Below are positions 48,229-59,531 of a stretch of 64,000 nucleotides of DNA, piece by piece. Both the position numbers and the translations under genes were made by a program. This DNA is from Mycobacterium sp. E787 (GTDB lineage Bacteria; Actinomycetota; Actinomycetes; Mycobacteriales; Mycobacteriaceae): contig NZ_LZKL01000064.1 in assembly GCF_001668725.1 (NCBI RefSeq), forward strand, positions 62,001 through 126,000. Direction: 5' to 3'. Below the pieces are notes generated by a model, which was not told the origin of the DNA, did no database searches, and saw only the letters and a list, made by a program, of their open reading frames with translations. The first letter of the stretch is position 1; each line of letters starts with the position of its first letter.

Positions 48229-48773
48229 TGGCGCTGCTGGGACCGCTGCTGCGGGGCGTCCGGGCGGGCGCCCGGCGAAGCCCGTTGGCCGGCGGCGCTT
48301 TCGACGCGCCTGAGTCCCTCATCGTGAGCAGCACGGCGTTCGCGGACGGCGGCGCGATGCCACGGGCCACGGCGGGAAAGGGCGTCGGCGACAACGCCTC
48401 GCCGCCGTTGCGCTGGAACGGCCTGCCGCCTGGCGCCCGGCAGCTGGTGCTCATCATCGACGATGTCGACGTTCCGCTGCCGCGACCCCTGCTGCACACC
48501 ATCGCGGTGCTGGAACCGACGCTTGACGGCTTGGCGCCCGGCTCCTTGCGGCCGGGAACCGCCGGGATCCGGTTCATTCGGGCGGACCTGGGTCGCCGCG
48601 GCTACGCGGGACCACGCCCTATTCCCGGCCACGGGCCGCACCGCTACCGGTTTCAGGTGTTCGCGATCGATGAGCGCGTCTCCGACACCGTCACCACGGC
48701 CAGGGCGTTGCTTTCCACGATGAGCGGCCACGTGCTGGCCCGCGGCACGCTGACCGGCACCTACGAGCGCTAG
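48228..48773 (+). CDS. YbhB/YbcL-type phosphatidylethanolamine-binding-like protein
   Basis: 181 aa. PEBP fold: the motif DNASPPLRWNGLPPGARQLVLIIDDVD is split here as DNASPPLRWNGLPPG and QLVLIIDDVDVP; the GHGPHRYRFQVFAID strand is also present. The usual Asp/His ligand pocket is partly recognisable. Bacterial members have no firm biochemical role. It is translationally coupled to leuD-like (TGATG) and ends at a hairpin that may terminate the operon. A role in the pathway is not obvious. Confidence 0.85.
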   Translation: MALLGPLLRGVRAGARRSPLAGGAFDAPESLIVSSTAFADGGAMPRATAGKGVGDNASPPLRWNGLPPGARQLVLIIDDVDVPLPRPLLHTIAVLEPTLDGLAPGSLRPGTAGIRFIRADLGRRGYAGPRPIPGHGPHRYRFQVFAIDERVSDTVTTARALLSTMSGHVLARGTLTGTYER

Positions 48774-48784
48774 CCCGCTAGCGC
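48767..48784 (+). terminator. Hairpin at the operon end
   Basis: GCGCTAGC-CC-GCTAGCGC is an exact inverted repeat that contains the PEBP stop codon. It folds as a 7-bp stem with a 4-base loop. There is no U-tract, as usual in mycobacteria, so its termination strength is unknown. It is the last visible structure before the GGDEF gene. Confidence 0.45.
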
Positions 48785-48902
48785 CGACCTGCGCGCGGCC
48801 CCTAGGCGCTAGAACCCGGGCGGCGACTGCGATTCCGGTAAACTGGGCGGCCTGCTTGTCGGCAGCTGGCTGGGGGTGTGGCCGGTCTCCACGGAGGTGC
48901 GC

Positions 48903-50000
48903 ATGAACGCCCAGCTCATGAGGTCATCGCCGGCCGTCCCCCGGGGCGGCGGCTTCGGCGATGCCGACTACGTCCGCGGCATGGAACGCCTGCTGCACGC
49001 CGTCCAGGAACTGTCGCTGGCGCGCAGCCTGCACGACATCCAGCGCATAGTCAGCGCCGGCGCGCGCGAGCTCACCGGGTGTGATGGCGCCACCCTGGTG
49101 CTGCGCGACAACGACGAGTGCTACTACGCCGACGAGGATGCGATCGCCCCGTTGTGGAAGGGGAGCCGATTCCCCATGGCAGCCTGCATCAGCGGCTGGG
49201 CGATGCTGCACCGCGAAGCGGCCGTGATCCCTGACATCTACCGCGACCCGCGCATCCCGCACGCCATCTACCGCCCGACGTTCGTGCAGAGCCTGGTGAT
49301 GGTCCCGATCCGCAAGCTCGACCCGATCGGGGCGATCGGCAACTACTGGGCTGAGCGCCATCAGCCGTGCGGCCAGGAGGTGTCGTTGCTGCAGGCCCTG
49401 GCCGATTCGACCTCGATCGCGATCGAGCACGTCCGGGTCTACTCCGAACTCGAACAGCGGGTACGCGACCGCACCGCCGCCCTCGAGCACGCCAACGAGG
49501 AGATCCACCAGCTTTCCGTCACCGACGAACTGACCAAGCTCAACAATCGCCGCGGCTTCTACCTGCTGGCCGAGCCGGCGCTCGACGCGGCGCGCCGACG
49601 TGGCAGCGATTTCCAACTCGCCTTCCTGGATGTCGACGGGCTCAAGCGGGTCAACGACGAACACGGCCACGACGTCGGCGACATGCTCATCGCCGACGTG
49701 GCCGGGGCGCTGCGCGACACGCTGCGCGAGTCCGACATCCTCGCCCGCATGGGCGGCGATGAATTCTGCGTACTGCTCACCGAGCCCGAGGACGACCCGG
49801 CGACGCTGAAAAAGCGGCTCGTCGAAGCGTTTCGGCGCTTCAACGACCCCGGCGACCGCCCCTACCGGCTGTCGGCCAGCATCGGCATCGTGCAGGGACC
49901 GGCCACCGAAGCCAGCTGCGTCGACGCGCTGCTCGCGCGCGCCGACGAGCTGATGTACCAGGAGAAGAAGGCCACTCCCGGTGCGCGGCTGAGGAACTGA
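48903..50000 (+). CDS. GAF-GGDEF diguanylate cyclase
   Basis: 365 aa from ATG 48903 with a strong GGAGGTG 4-10 bases upstream. A GAF-like sensor spans about residues 30-180, then a coiled-coil linker and a GGDEF domain. The active-site signature GGDEF is intact (residues 284-288) and an RxxD inhibitory site (RESD) lies exactly five residues before it, so synthesis of c-di-GMP with product inhibition is expected. No transmembrane segments, so it is probably cytoplasmic. M. tuberculosis has no counterpart at this position. There is no EAL domain in the protein. Convergent with nadE. Confidence 0.9.
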   Translation: MNAQLMRSSPAVPRGGGFGDADYVRGMERLLHAVQELSLARSLHDIQRIVSAGARELTGCDGATLVLRDNDECYYADEDAIAPLWKGSRFPMAACISGWAMLHREAAVIPDIYRDPRIPHAIYRPTFVQSLVMVPIRKLDPIGAIGNYWAERHQPCGQEVSLLQALADSTSIAIEHVRVYSELEQRVRDRTAALEHANEEIHQLSVTDELTKLNNRRGFYLLAEPALDAARRRGSDFQLAFLDVDGLKRVNDEHGHDVGDMLIADVAGALRDTLRESDILARMGGDEFCVLLTEPEDDPATLKKRLVEAFRRFNDPGDRPYRLSASIGIVQGPATEASCVDALLARADELMYQEKKATPGARLRN

Positions 50001-50015
50001 CCCGCCAGGCTCCCG

Positions 50016-52082
<2,067 letters not shown>

Positions 52083-52139
52083 CCCTCCCATTGTCGCCCG
52101 AGCAGTGTCAACCCCTGCCCGTCGGGTATCCCCAACGGT

Positions 52140-52679
<540 letters not shown>

Positions 52680-52688
52680 CGATCCGCC

Positions 52689-52748
52689 GCGAGCGTGCGC
52701 ACAATGCCGGCTTCGTCGGCGTGTCGGCGGACGAACACGCACGCTCGC
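52689..52748. repeat. 60-bp stem-loop element between the cysteine hydrolase and sirtuin genes
   Basis: An exact 11-bp inverted repeat, GCGAGCGTGCG at 52689-52699 and its complement at 52738-52748, encloses a 38-base GC-rich loop. It fills most of the 90-base gap. It may act as a terminator for the upstream gene; it resembles repeated palindromic elements seen between mycobacterial genes, but only one copy is seen in this window. Confidence 0.55.
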
Positions 52749-52769
52749 CCGGGGCACTACCCTCGAGGC

Positions 52770-53603
52770 GTGGACGCTCCCGAACTCGTCGCGCTGCTGA
52801 CCGGTCGCCGGGTCGCGGTGCTGACCGGGGCCGGGATGTCGACCGACTCCGGCATTCCCGACTACCGCGGTCCCGATTCGCCGCCGAGCAATCCCATGAC
52901 CATCCGCCAGTTCACGTCGGATCCGGTGTTCCGGCAGCGGTATTGGGCGCGCAACCACGTCGGGTGGCGGCACATGGACGAGACCCGGCCCAACGCCGGG
53001 CACCGGGCGCTGGCCGCGCTCGAGCAGGCGTCGATCGTGACGGGCGTGATCACCCAGAACGTCGACCTGCTGCACACCAAGGCCGGCAGCCGAAACGTCG
53101 TCAACCTGCACGGCAGCTACGCACGGGTGGTCTGCCTGGGCTGCGGGTACGCGCTGAGCCGCGCCGCGCTCGCCACGCAACTCGAGGCGCTCAACCCCGG
53201 ATTCGTCGAGCGCGCCGAGGCCGTCGGCGGGCTGGCGGTGGCTCCCGACGCCGACGCCGTCCTCGCCGACACCGCGTCGTTCCGCTACCTCGACTGCCCG
53301 CGCTGCGCGGGCATGCTCAAGCCGGACATCGTCTACTTCGGCGAGAGCGTTCCCAAAGATATTGTGGCCGAGTCGTTTTCGCTGGTCGATCGGTCCGAGG
53401 CGCTCCTGGTGGCCGGCTCGTCGCTGACGGTGTTCTCCGGCTACCGATTCGTGCGCCATGCCGCGGCGCGGGGCATGCCGATCGCCATCGTCAACCGCGG
53501 TGCCACCCGGGGCGACGACCTGGCCACCGTCAAGGTCGACGGCGGTTGCTCGGAGTTGTTGACCCTGCTTGCCGACGAACTGGCGCCGCTGGCCGTCCGC
53601 TAG
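52770..53603 (+). CDS. Sir2-family NAD-dependent protein deacylase
   Basis: 277 aa from GTG 52770. Sirtuin motifs in order: GAGMSTDSGIPDYRG, TQNVDLLHTKAG, and the catalytic His114 in NLHGS. The zinc cysteines are CLGCG and CPRCAG. The NAD-binding elements GSSLTVFSGYRFV and IVNRG are intact. It is class II/III-like in style and different from the Rv1151c type. It removes acyl groups from lysine using NAD. It lies one gene from nadE. Its TAG stop overlaps that of the convergent P450 gene as CTAG. Confidence 0.9.
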   Translation: MDAPELVALLTGRRVAVLTGAGMSTDSGIPDYRGPDSPPSNPMTIRQFTSDPVFRQRYWARNHVGWRHMDETRPNAGHRALAALEQASIVTGVITQNVDLLHTKAGSRNVVNLHGSYARVVCLGCGYALSRAALATQLEALNPGFVERAEAVGGLAVAPDADAVLADTASFRYLDCPRCAGMLKPDIVYFGESVPKDIVAESFSLVDRSEALLVAGSSLTVFSGYRFVRHAAARGMPIAIVNRGATRGDDLATVKVDGGCSELLTLLADELAPLAVR

Positions 53604-54868
53604 AACGTGCAGGGCATGCTACGCACGGCGTGGATGAAATTGCCTGCCACGTAGGTCGGATCGCCCGCCTGAATGCCCGGCAGCTGACGGAGGAGTTCGC
53701 CGAAGATCGCGCGCAGCTGCGCGCGGGCGACGTGGGCGCCGAGGCAGAAGTGCACCCCGCCACCACCGAACCCGACGTGCGGGTTGGGGTTGCGGCTCAG
53801 GTCGAAACGCTCCGGATGGTCGAACGCCTCGGTGTCCCAGTTGCCCGACGGGTAGAACATCACCACCTTCTCGCCCGCGCGGATGGTCTGGCCGCCCAGC
53901 TCGAAATCCGTTGCGGCCGTGCGGCGAAAGGTCATGACCGGCGAGGCCCACCGGACGAATTCCTCGACCGCGGTGCCGATCCGGTTGTCGAAATCCTCGA
54001 GCAGCCATTCCCTTTGCTCTCCGAAGTCGGTGAGCGCCCTCAGCGCGTGGCTGGTGGTCTGGCGGGTGGTGTCGTTGGCCGCCACGGAGAGCAGCACGAA
54101 GAACGCCGCCACGTCGGCGTCGGACAGCCGGTCACCGTCCACCTCGGCGTTCACCAGGCCGCTGATCAGATCGTCCCCGGGGCGCTCACGGCGCTCCGCG
54201 GCGAGGGCGCCGGCCACCTGATGCACGTACGTCTGGTTCTCGACCAACACCTGCATCGGGTGGCGGCCGTCGAGATAGTCGGGGTCGGCCCACGACACCA
54301 TGGCGTCGGTCGCGTGCGCCATGAGCTCGCGTTCGGATTCCGGGATCCCCACCATGTCCGACAGCGTGCGGATGGGCAGTTCCTTGGCGCAGCGGTCGAC
54401 AAAGTCCGCCCCGCTGCCGGCCGCCCGAAGCTCCTCGACGATGGTCCTGGCGTTCGCCCTGATCGAATCCTCGATGCGGCGGACCTGCCTCGGGGTGAAC
54501 GCGGCGCTGACGAGCTTGCGCAGCTTGGTGTGCCGCGGCGGGTCCATCGCCAGGAAGGACTGCGACGCCTCGAGCAGCTCCACCGGGATGCTCTCGAACA
54601 TCACGCCCCTGCCGGACAAGAACGCGTCGTTGTTGCGGCTGACCGTGACGATGTCGGAGCGCCGGGTGACGGCCCAATATCCCGCGTCGTCCGGGTCGGG
54701 CATCAGCGCGTCTTCGACGGGAGGATGCCAGCTCACCGGCCGCTCGGCCCGCAGCACGGCGAACGAGCGTTCCCGCTCCGCCGCGGTCGTGGACCAGAAC
54801 GCGCGCGACGACAGATCGATCGGGTCGTACGCCCGCGGACCGCCGGACCTCTCCACCAACACCGCCAT
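53600..54868 (-). CDS. Cytochrome P450
   Basis: 422 aa. Heme-binding loop FGGGGVHFCLGAHVAR with Cys375 as axial ligand, ExxR-equivalent and I-helix AANDTTRQT. The I-helix has Asn-Asp-Thr in place of Gly-Asp-Thr, as in many CYP125/142/189-like mycobacterial enzymes. The start ATG 54868 has GGAGGAG upstream. Substrate not predictable; steroid or fatty-acid-like substrates are common in this group. It is divergent from a TetR gene with a strong palindrome between them. No ferredoxin gene is visible beside it. Confidence 0.92.
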   Translation of the reverse strand: MAVLVERSGGPRAYDPIDLSSRAFWSTTAAERERSFAVLRAERPVSWHPPVEDALMPDPDDAGYWAVTRRSDIVTVSRNNDAFLSGRGVMFESIPVELLEASQSFLAMDPPRHTKLRKLVSAAFTPRQVRRIEDSIRANARTIVEELRAAGSGADFVDRCAKELPIRTLSDMVGIPESERELMAHATDAMVSWADPDYLDGRHPMQVLVENQTYVHQVAGALAAERRERPGDDLISGLVNAEVDGDRLSDADVAAFFVLLSVAANDTTRQTTSHALRALTDFGEQREWLLEDFDNRIGTAVEEFVRWASPVMTFRRTAATDFELGGQTIRAGEKVVMFYPSGNWDTEAFDHPERFDLSRNPNPHVGFGGGGVHFCLGAHVARAQLRAIFGELLRQLPGIQAGDPTYVAGNFIHAVRSMPCTF

Positions 54869-54917
54869 CGCTGCTCCTCCTCGTTATGACCCCGGTCACA
54901 GACTGTGAATGACAGTA

Positions 54918-54940
54918 TGCCTAGACATGATGTCTAGTCA
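54918..54940. promoter_or_regulatory. Palindromic operator between P450 and tetR
   Basis: CTAGACATGATGTCTAG (54921-54937) is a perfect palindrome around a central G. It extends to 23 bp (54918-54940) with one mismatched pair. It lies in the 102-base gap between the divergent P450 and tetR genes, 31 bases before the tetR ATG. TetR dimers bind sites of this shape, so control of both genes is likely. Confidence 0.85.
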
Positions 54941-54970
54941 ATGCGTCGAGTGCTGGACTATGCTGGCCGA

Positions 54971-55621
54971 ATGCCGTCGGTCACCCGAAAGGCGCAGGCC
55001 AATCGCGAGCAGGGACGCCAGCAGCGGCGGGAGCAGCTCGAGCGGCGGTTGCTGGACGCCACCGAGCGGCTGATGCGCGACGGCGCCAGTTTCACCGAGC
55101 TCAGCGTCGACCGGCTCTCGGGCGAGGCCGGCATTTCGCGGGCCAGCTTCTACATCTACTTCGAGGACAAGGGCCACCTGCTGCGCCGGCTGGCCGGTCA
55201 GGTGTTCGCCGACCTCGCCGACCGGGCCGACCGCTGGTGGAGCGTGGCGTGGCGGCACGACCCCGCCGACGTCCGCGCCGCGACGGCGGGCATTGTCGCC
55301 GGGTATCGGCGTCATCAACCGGTGCTCGTCGCCCTGAACGAGATGGCCGGCTACGACGCGGTGGTCGGGGCGACCTATCAAAACCTGCTGACCGCCATCA
55401 CCGGGCGGGTGACCCGCGTCATTCAGGACGGCCAGGCGGACGGCTCCATCCGGCCCGAGCTCCCCGCGACCGCCACGGCGAGCGCGCTGACGTGGATGGT
55501 CGAGCGCGCATGCCAGCAGAATCTTCCGACCGCCCCGGACTCCTACGATGCCGAGCTGGCCGAGGCGCTGGCCCAGATCATCTGGGGCAGCCTGTATCTG
55601 ACGGCGATGCCGCCGGCCTGA
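54971..55621 (+). CDS. TetR-family transcriptional regulator
   Basis: 216 aa from ATG 54971. The N-terminal helix-turn-helix is seen as LSVDRLSGEAGISRASFYIYFEDKG (written across two motifs: LSVDRLSGEAGISR and ASFYIYFEDKG), a good TetR match, with a long basic N-terminal lead. The C-terminal ligand domain is all-helical and unspecific. It is divergent from the P450 and very likely represses it through the palindrome at 54918-54940. The frame is open further upstream to 54941 but would then cover the operator. Confidence 0.9.
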   Translation: MPSVTRKAQANREQGRQQRREQLERRLLDATERLMRDGASFTELSVDRLSGEAGISRASFYIYFEDKGHLLRRLAGQVFADLADRADRWWSVAWRHDPADVRAATAGIVAGYRRHQPVLVALNEMAGYDAVVGATYQNLLTAITGRVTRVIQDGQADGSIRPELPATATASALTWMVERACQQNLPTAPDSYDAELAEALAQIIWGSLYLTAMPPA

Positions 55622-55673
55622 CGCATCGGCACGCTGCGGTCGCATCGCCACCAAATCCAGTGATCAACGCAAC

Positions 55674-55693
55674 ATAGTTAGGGCCCTAACTAT
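55674..55693. promoter_or_regulatory. 20-bp perfect palindrome upstream of the MarR-family gene
   Basis: ATAGTTAGGGCCCTAACTAT is fully symmetric. It is 18 bases before the GTG start of the MarR-family gene, so binding would block its transcription. MarR proteins commonly autorepress through sites of this kind. The AT-rich outer part (ATAGTTA) contrasts with the local GC content. Confidence 0.85.
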
Positions 55694-55710
55694 TAGCGTA
55701 CGGTGAAAGT

Positions 55711-56202
55711 GTGGCCGCACCGACCGCCCCCGAAATCGACCCGCTCGCCCTCGAACAGCAGGTCTGCTTCGCACTGAGCGTGACCAACCGCGCCGTGTTG
55801 GCCGTCTACCGGCCGCTGTTGGAACCGCTGGGACTGACCCATCCCCAGTATCTGGTGATGCTGACCCTCTGGGATCATCAGAAAACACCAGCGGGACGGC
55901 AAAAACCGCTGGCGGTCAAGGAGATCGCGGCCACGCTGCAGATGGATTCGGCCACACTGTCGCCGATGCTCAAGCGCCTGGAGGCGCTCGGGCTGATCAC
56001 CCGCACCCGAAACGCCGTCGATGAGCGCTCGACCGACGTCAGACTCACCGCCGGCGGCACCGCGCTGCGCCGGCGCGCGCTGCAGATTCCGCCCGCCGTG
56101 GTCGAACGCCTGGGCGTCGACATGGACGAACTGCGGCACCTGCACCGGGTGCTCAGCCGGATCAACGCGGCCGCCCTGGCCGCCGGTGCCCTACAGACCT
56201 GA
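55711..56202 (+). CDS. MarR-family regulator with OhrR-like sensor cysteine
   Basis: 163 aa from GTG 55711. The N-terminal helix LEQQVCFALSVTNRA has a single cysteine near residue 18, at the place of the peroxide-sensing cysteine of OhrR. The winged helix follows: VKEIAATLQMDSATLSPMLKRLEALGLITR. The usual partner gene ohr (organic hydroperoxide resistance) is not in the window. It may therefore be an oxidative sensor controlling itself and the DUF5313 gene, which starts 20 bases downstream. The Tyr residues that support the OhrR cysteine are not clearly conserved. Confidence 0.85.
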   Translation: MAAPTAPEIDPLALEQQVCFALSVTNRAVLAVYRPLLEPLGLTHPQYLVMLTLWDHQKTPAGRQKPLAVKEIAATLQMDSATLSPMLKRLEALGLITRTRNAVDERSTDVRLTAGGTALRRRALQIPPAVVERLGVDMDELRHLHRVLSRINAAALAAGALQT

Positions 56203-56221
56203 CCCCCGAAGGAGCGCCACC

Positions 56222-56641
56222 ATGGCCAGCACCAGACCCAACCTCTGGCAATACATCGCCTACTCCTACGGGCGATGCCTTCCCGACTCGATGCGCGACT
56301 GGGTCGCCAACGACCTGGCCGGCAAGGGAGCCGTGCGCCGGCACATGATCCGGTGGGCCATACCGCCGCTGTTCGTCCTGGCGCCCTTCTGGCTACTGCC
56401 CGCCTCGCTGTACGTGCACAGCGAGATGACGGTGCCCCTCTACATCTGGGCCCTGCTGATTTCGCTTGCGCTGAACAAGGTCTGGCGCCGGCACCGGCTG
56501 GCGCAGCATGGCCTCGACCCGAACCTGGTCGACGTGCTCAAGAACAAGAAGCAGGCCAAGATGCACGAGGACTACGCCCGCCGTTACGGACCGCGTCCCG
56601 AATCGGCCGCGTGGCAGGACAACAGCAACCCCTTCACCTGA
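56222..56641 (+). CDS. DUF5313 family membrane protein
   Basis: 139 aa from ATG 56222 with AAGGAG upstream. The family motif is NLWQYIAYSYGRCLPDSM with WVANDL and RRHMIRW; two transmembrane helices lie at about 43-60 and 68-86. The C-terminus is basic and polar. DUF5313 proteins are abundant in mycobacteria and have no known function. It is likely co-transcribed with the MarR regulator (20-base gap) and lies 5 bases from the convergent proB stop. Confidence 0.86.
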   Translation: MASTRPNLWQYIAYSYGRCLPDSMRDWVANDLAGKGAVRRHMIRWAIPPLFVLAPFWLLPASLYVHSEMTVPLYIWALLISLALNKVWRRHRLAQHGLDPNLVDVLKNKKQAKMHEDYARRYGPRPESAAWQDNSNPFT

Positions 56642-56645
56642 CCGG

Positions 56646-57749
56646 CTACACGGCCACCAGGTCGTCGGCGTGCACCGCCGGCCGGCGCAACTCGCCGGGC
56701 AGGTCGGACGTCGACCGGCCCATCATGGTGGCCAGCTCGCCCGCGTCGTAGGCGACCACGCCGCGGGCCACCATGGTCGCGTCCGGTCCGCGCAGTTCGA
56801 CAACGTCCCCGGCGTAGAACCGCCCCGAGACCGTGGTGATGCCCGCGGCCAGCAACGAGCGGCGTTGCCGCAGCACGGCGCGCACCGCCCCCTCGTCCAG
56901 CGTCAGGGAACCGGCCGCCTCGGCGGCATAACGCACCCAGAACCGCCGGGCCGACATTCGATCCGGCCGCGCGGCGAACACCGTCCCGGTTGAGGCGTCG
57001 GTGAGCGCGGTCGCGGCGTCGGTGGCGGCGGCCAGCAGCACCGGGACCCCGGCGTCCGCGGCCAGCAGCGCCGAGGACATTTTCGAACCCATGCCGCCGG
57101 TGCCCAGGTCGCTGCCCGGGCCGGCGACCACACCGTCGAGATCCGCGGAGCCGGAAACCTCGGGGATGAACCTGGCGCCCTTGGTCTTTCGCGGATCGGA
57201 GTCGTAGAGCCCGTCGATGTCCGAGAGCAGCACCAAAGCCTCGGCTCCGACCAGGTGGGCCACCAGCGCCGAGAGCCGGTCGTTGTCGCCGAAGCGGATC
57301 TCGTTGGTGGCCACCGTGTCGTTTTCGTTGACGATCGCCACCGCGTGCAGCGCGCGCAGCCGGTCCAGGGTGCGCTGAGCGTTGGTGTGCGACGCGCGCA
57401 CCGAGACGTCGTGCGCCGTCAGCAGCACCTGCCCGACCGTGCGCCCGTAGCGGGCGAACGCCGCGCTCCACGAGTTCACCAGCGCGACCTGGCCGACGCT
57501 GGCCGCGGCCTGCTTGGTCGCCAAATCCTTCGGGCGACGAGGCAATCCGAGCGGCTCGATGCCGGCAGCGATGGCGCCCGACGACACGATGACCACGTCG
57601 GTGCCCGCCTTCATCCGCGCCTCGATCGCGTCGGCCAGCCCGGCCAGCCGGCCGGCGTCGAACACCCCCGACGGCGTGGTCAGCGCGTTGGTCCCGACCT
57701 TGACCACGAGACTGCGCGCGGTCCGGATGGCTTCGCGGTGGGCGCTCAC
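56646..57749 (-). CDS. proB: Glutamate 5-kinase
   Basis: 367 aa. Amino-acid kinase domain ([51 protein letters not shown]) followed by a C-terminal PUA domain (about residues 280-360). It makes gamma-glutamyl phosphate for proline synthesis and is usually feedback-inhibited by proline. GTG 57749 overlaps the obg stop as GTGA. It is last in the rplU-rpmA-obg-proB operon and corresponds to Rv2439c. Confidence 0.95.
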   Translation of the reverse strand: MSAHREAIRTARSLVVKVGTNALTTPSGVFDAGRLAGLADAIEARMKAGTDVVIVSSGAIAAGIEPLGLPRRPKDLATKQAAASVGQVALVNSWSAAFARYGRTVGQVLLTAHDVSVRASHTNAQRTLDRLRALHAVAIVNENDTVATNEIRFGDNDRLSALVAHLVGAEALVLLSDIDGLYDSDPRKTKGARFIPEVSGSADLDGVVAGPGSDLGTGGMGSKMSSALLAADAGVPVLLAAATDAATALTDASTGTVFAARPDRMSARRFWVRYAAEAAGSLTLDEGAVRAVLRQRRSLLAAGITTVSGRFYAGDVVELRGPDATMVARGVVAYDAGELATMMGRSTSDLPGELRRPAVHADDLVAV

Positions 57750-59188
57750 GGCTGGTCACCACGTTCCCGGCGCTGACGGCGGGCGGCCTTGCGCTCGGCG
57801 GCGCCGGGCCGCTCGGTGCGCTCCAACCGCGCATCGGTGCCCCGGCCCGACAACGCGACGTGCTGGCCCGCCGGAGTCTGCGGCTCCCAGTCGAACGTCA
57901 TCTCCCCGATGGTCACCGCGCAGCCCGGCCGCGCGCCCAGCCGCAGCAGTTCCTCCTCGACTCCGAGGCGCGCCAGCCGGTCGGCCAGATAACCCACCGC
58001 TTCGTCGTTGTCGAAGTTGGTCTGGCCCACCCAGCGCTCGGGCCGCGCGCCGGTGACCACGAAGCCACCCTCCCCGTCCGGCTCGACGGCGAACCCGCTG
58101 TCGTCGACGGGGACCGGACGGATCACCGGGCGGCGTGGCACGATCTGCGGCCGCGACGCGTTGTAGTCCGAGATCATCTTCCACAGCCCAAAGATCAAGG
58201 GCTGCAGGCCCTCCCGCGCGACCGTCGACACCAGATACACCGGCCAGCCGCGCTCGGCGATCTCGTCGCGCACGAATTCGGCGAGCTCACGGCCCTCGGG
58301 GACGTCGATCTTGTTGAGCACCACCGCGCGCGGCCGCTCGGCGAGGTCGCCCAGCGCCGTGTCGCCCTGCAGCGTCGGGGTGTACGCGGCGAGTTCGGCT
58401 TCCAGCGCGTCGATGTCGGAGATGGGGTCGCGGCCGGGTTCTGCCGTGGCGCAGTCGACGACGTGCACCAGCACGGCGCACCGCTCGATGTGCCGGAGGA
58501 ATTCCAGCCCGAGGCCGCGGCCCTGGGACGCGCCCGGGATCAGGCCCGGCACATCGGCGATGGTGAAGGTGTGCTCCCCCGCCGAGACGACGCCGAGATT
58601 GGGCACCAGCGTGGTGAACGGGTAGTCGGCGACCTTCGGTTTGGCCGCCGAGATCGCGGACACCAGCGAGGATTTGCCGGCCGAGGGGAACCCGATCAGG
58701 CCGACGTCGGCGACGGTCTTGAGCTCCAGCGTCAGGTCACGTGACTGGCCCGGCTCGCCGAGCAGCGCGAAGCCCGGGGCCTTGCGGGCGCGCGACGCCA
58801 GCGCGGCGTTGCCCAGGCCGCCGCGGCCGCCGGCGGCCGCCTCAAACCGCGTGCCCGCGCCCACCAGATCGGCGAGCAGCCGGCCGTTTTCGTCCAGCAC
58901 CACGGTGCCGTCGGGAACCTTGACCTCCAGGTCCGCACCGGCGGCGCCGTCGCGGTTGTTGCCCATCCCCTGTTTGCCCGAAGGGGCGGTGACGTGCGGA
59001 TGGAAATGAAAGTCCAGCAGGGTGTGCACCTGCGGGTCGACGACCAGCACAATGCTGCCGCCGCGGCCCCCGTTGCCCCCGTCGGGTCCGCCCAGCGGCT
59101 TGAATTTCTCGCGGTGAACCGAGGCGCAGCCGTTACCGCCGGAACCCGCCCGAGCGTGGATGACGACGCGATCGACAAACCGAGGCAT
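57746..59188 (-). CDS. obg: Obg/CgtA ribosome-associated GTPase
   Basis: 480 aa from ATG 59188 with GAGAGGA upstream. Obg fold at the N-terminus (glycine-rich [12 protein letters not shown]), then the G domain ([19 protein letters not shown]) and the C-terminal OCT domain, followed by a basic tail. Essential in ribosome assembly and linked to stringent control. Corresponds to Rv2440c. It is 63 bases after rpmA. The longer frame to 59203 adds five unmatched residues. Confidence 0.95.
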   Translation of the reverse strand: MPRFVDRVVIHARAGSGGNGCASVHREKFKPLGGPDGGNGGRGGSIVLVVDPQVHTLLDFHFHPHVTAPSGKQGMGNNRDGAAGADLEVKVPDGTVVLDENGRLLADLVGAGTRFEAAAGGRGGLGNAALASRARKAPGFALLGEPGQSRDLTLELKTVADVGLIGFPSAGKSSLVSAISAAKPKVADYPFTTLVPNLGVVSAGEHTFTIADVPGLIPGASQGRGLGLEFLRHIERCAVLVHVVDCATAEPGRDPISDIDALEAELAAYTPTLQGDTALGDLAERPRAVVLNKIDVPEGRELAEFVRDEIAERGWPVYLVSTVAREGLQPLIFGLWKMISDYNASRPQIVPRRPVIRPVPVDDSGFAVEPDGEGGFVVTGARPERWVGQTNFDNDEAVGYLADRLARLGVEEELLRLGARPGCAVTIGEMTFDWEPQTPAGQHVALSGRGTDARLERTERPGAAERKAARRQRRERGDQP

Positions 59189-59251
59189 CGAGGGTCCTCT
59201 CAACTACCGCGGGCGTGATGCGGGCCGCGCATCCGGCCCGGGCGTCGACGC

Positions 59252-59518
59252 CTAGTCGGCGGTCTGTCCGGCCGCGACGATGCTGACGGTCTTGCGTCCG
59301 CGCTTGACCCCGAACTCGACGGCTCCTGCTTCCTTGGCGAACAACGTGTCGTCGCCGCCGCGCCCGACGCCGGCGCCGGGGTGGAATTTGGTGCCGCGCT
59401 GGCGGATCAGGATTTCGCCGGCCTTGACGACCTGGCCGCCGAATCGCTTCACGCCCAGCCGCTGTGCGGCGGAGTCGCGACCGTTGCGCGAGCTGGAAGC
59501 GCCCTTCTTGTGTGCCAT
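59252..59518 (-). CDS. rpmA: 50S ribosomal protein bL27
   Basis: 88 aa, full length, with the typical N-terminus [16 protein letters not shown] and the core [22 protein letters not shown]. There is no N-terminal extension requiring protease processing, unlike Firmicutes. It is 13 bases after rplU and 63 bases before obg. Confidence 0.97.
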   Translation of the reverse strand: MAHKKGASSSRNGRDSAAQRLGVKRFGGQVVKAGEILIRQRGTKFHPGAGVGRGGDDTLFAKEAGAVEFGVKRGRKTVSIVAAGQTAD

Positions 59519-59531
59519 GTCTGTCGCCTTA

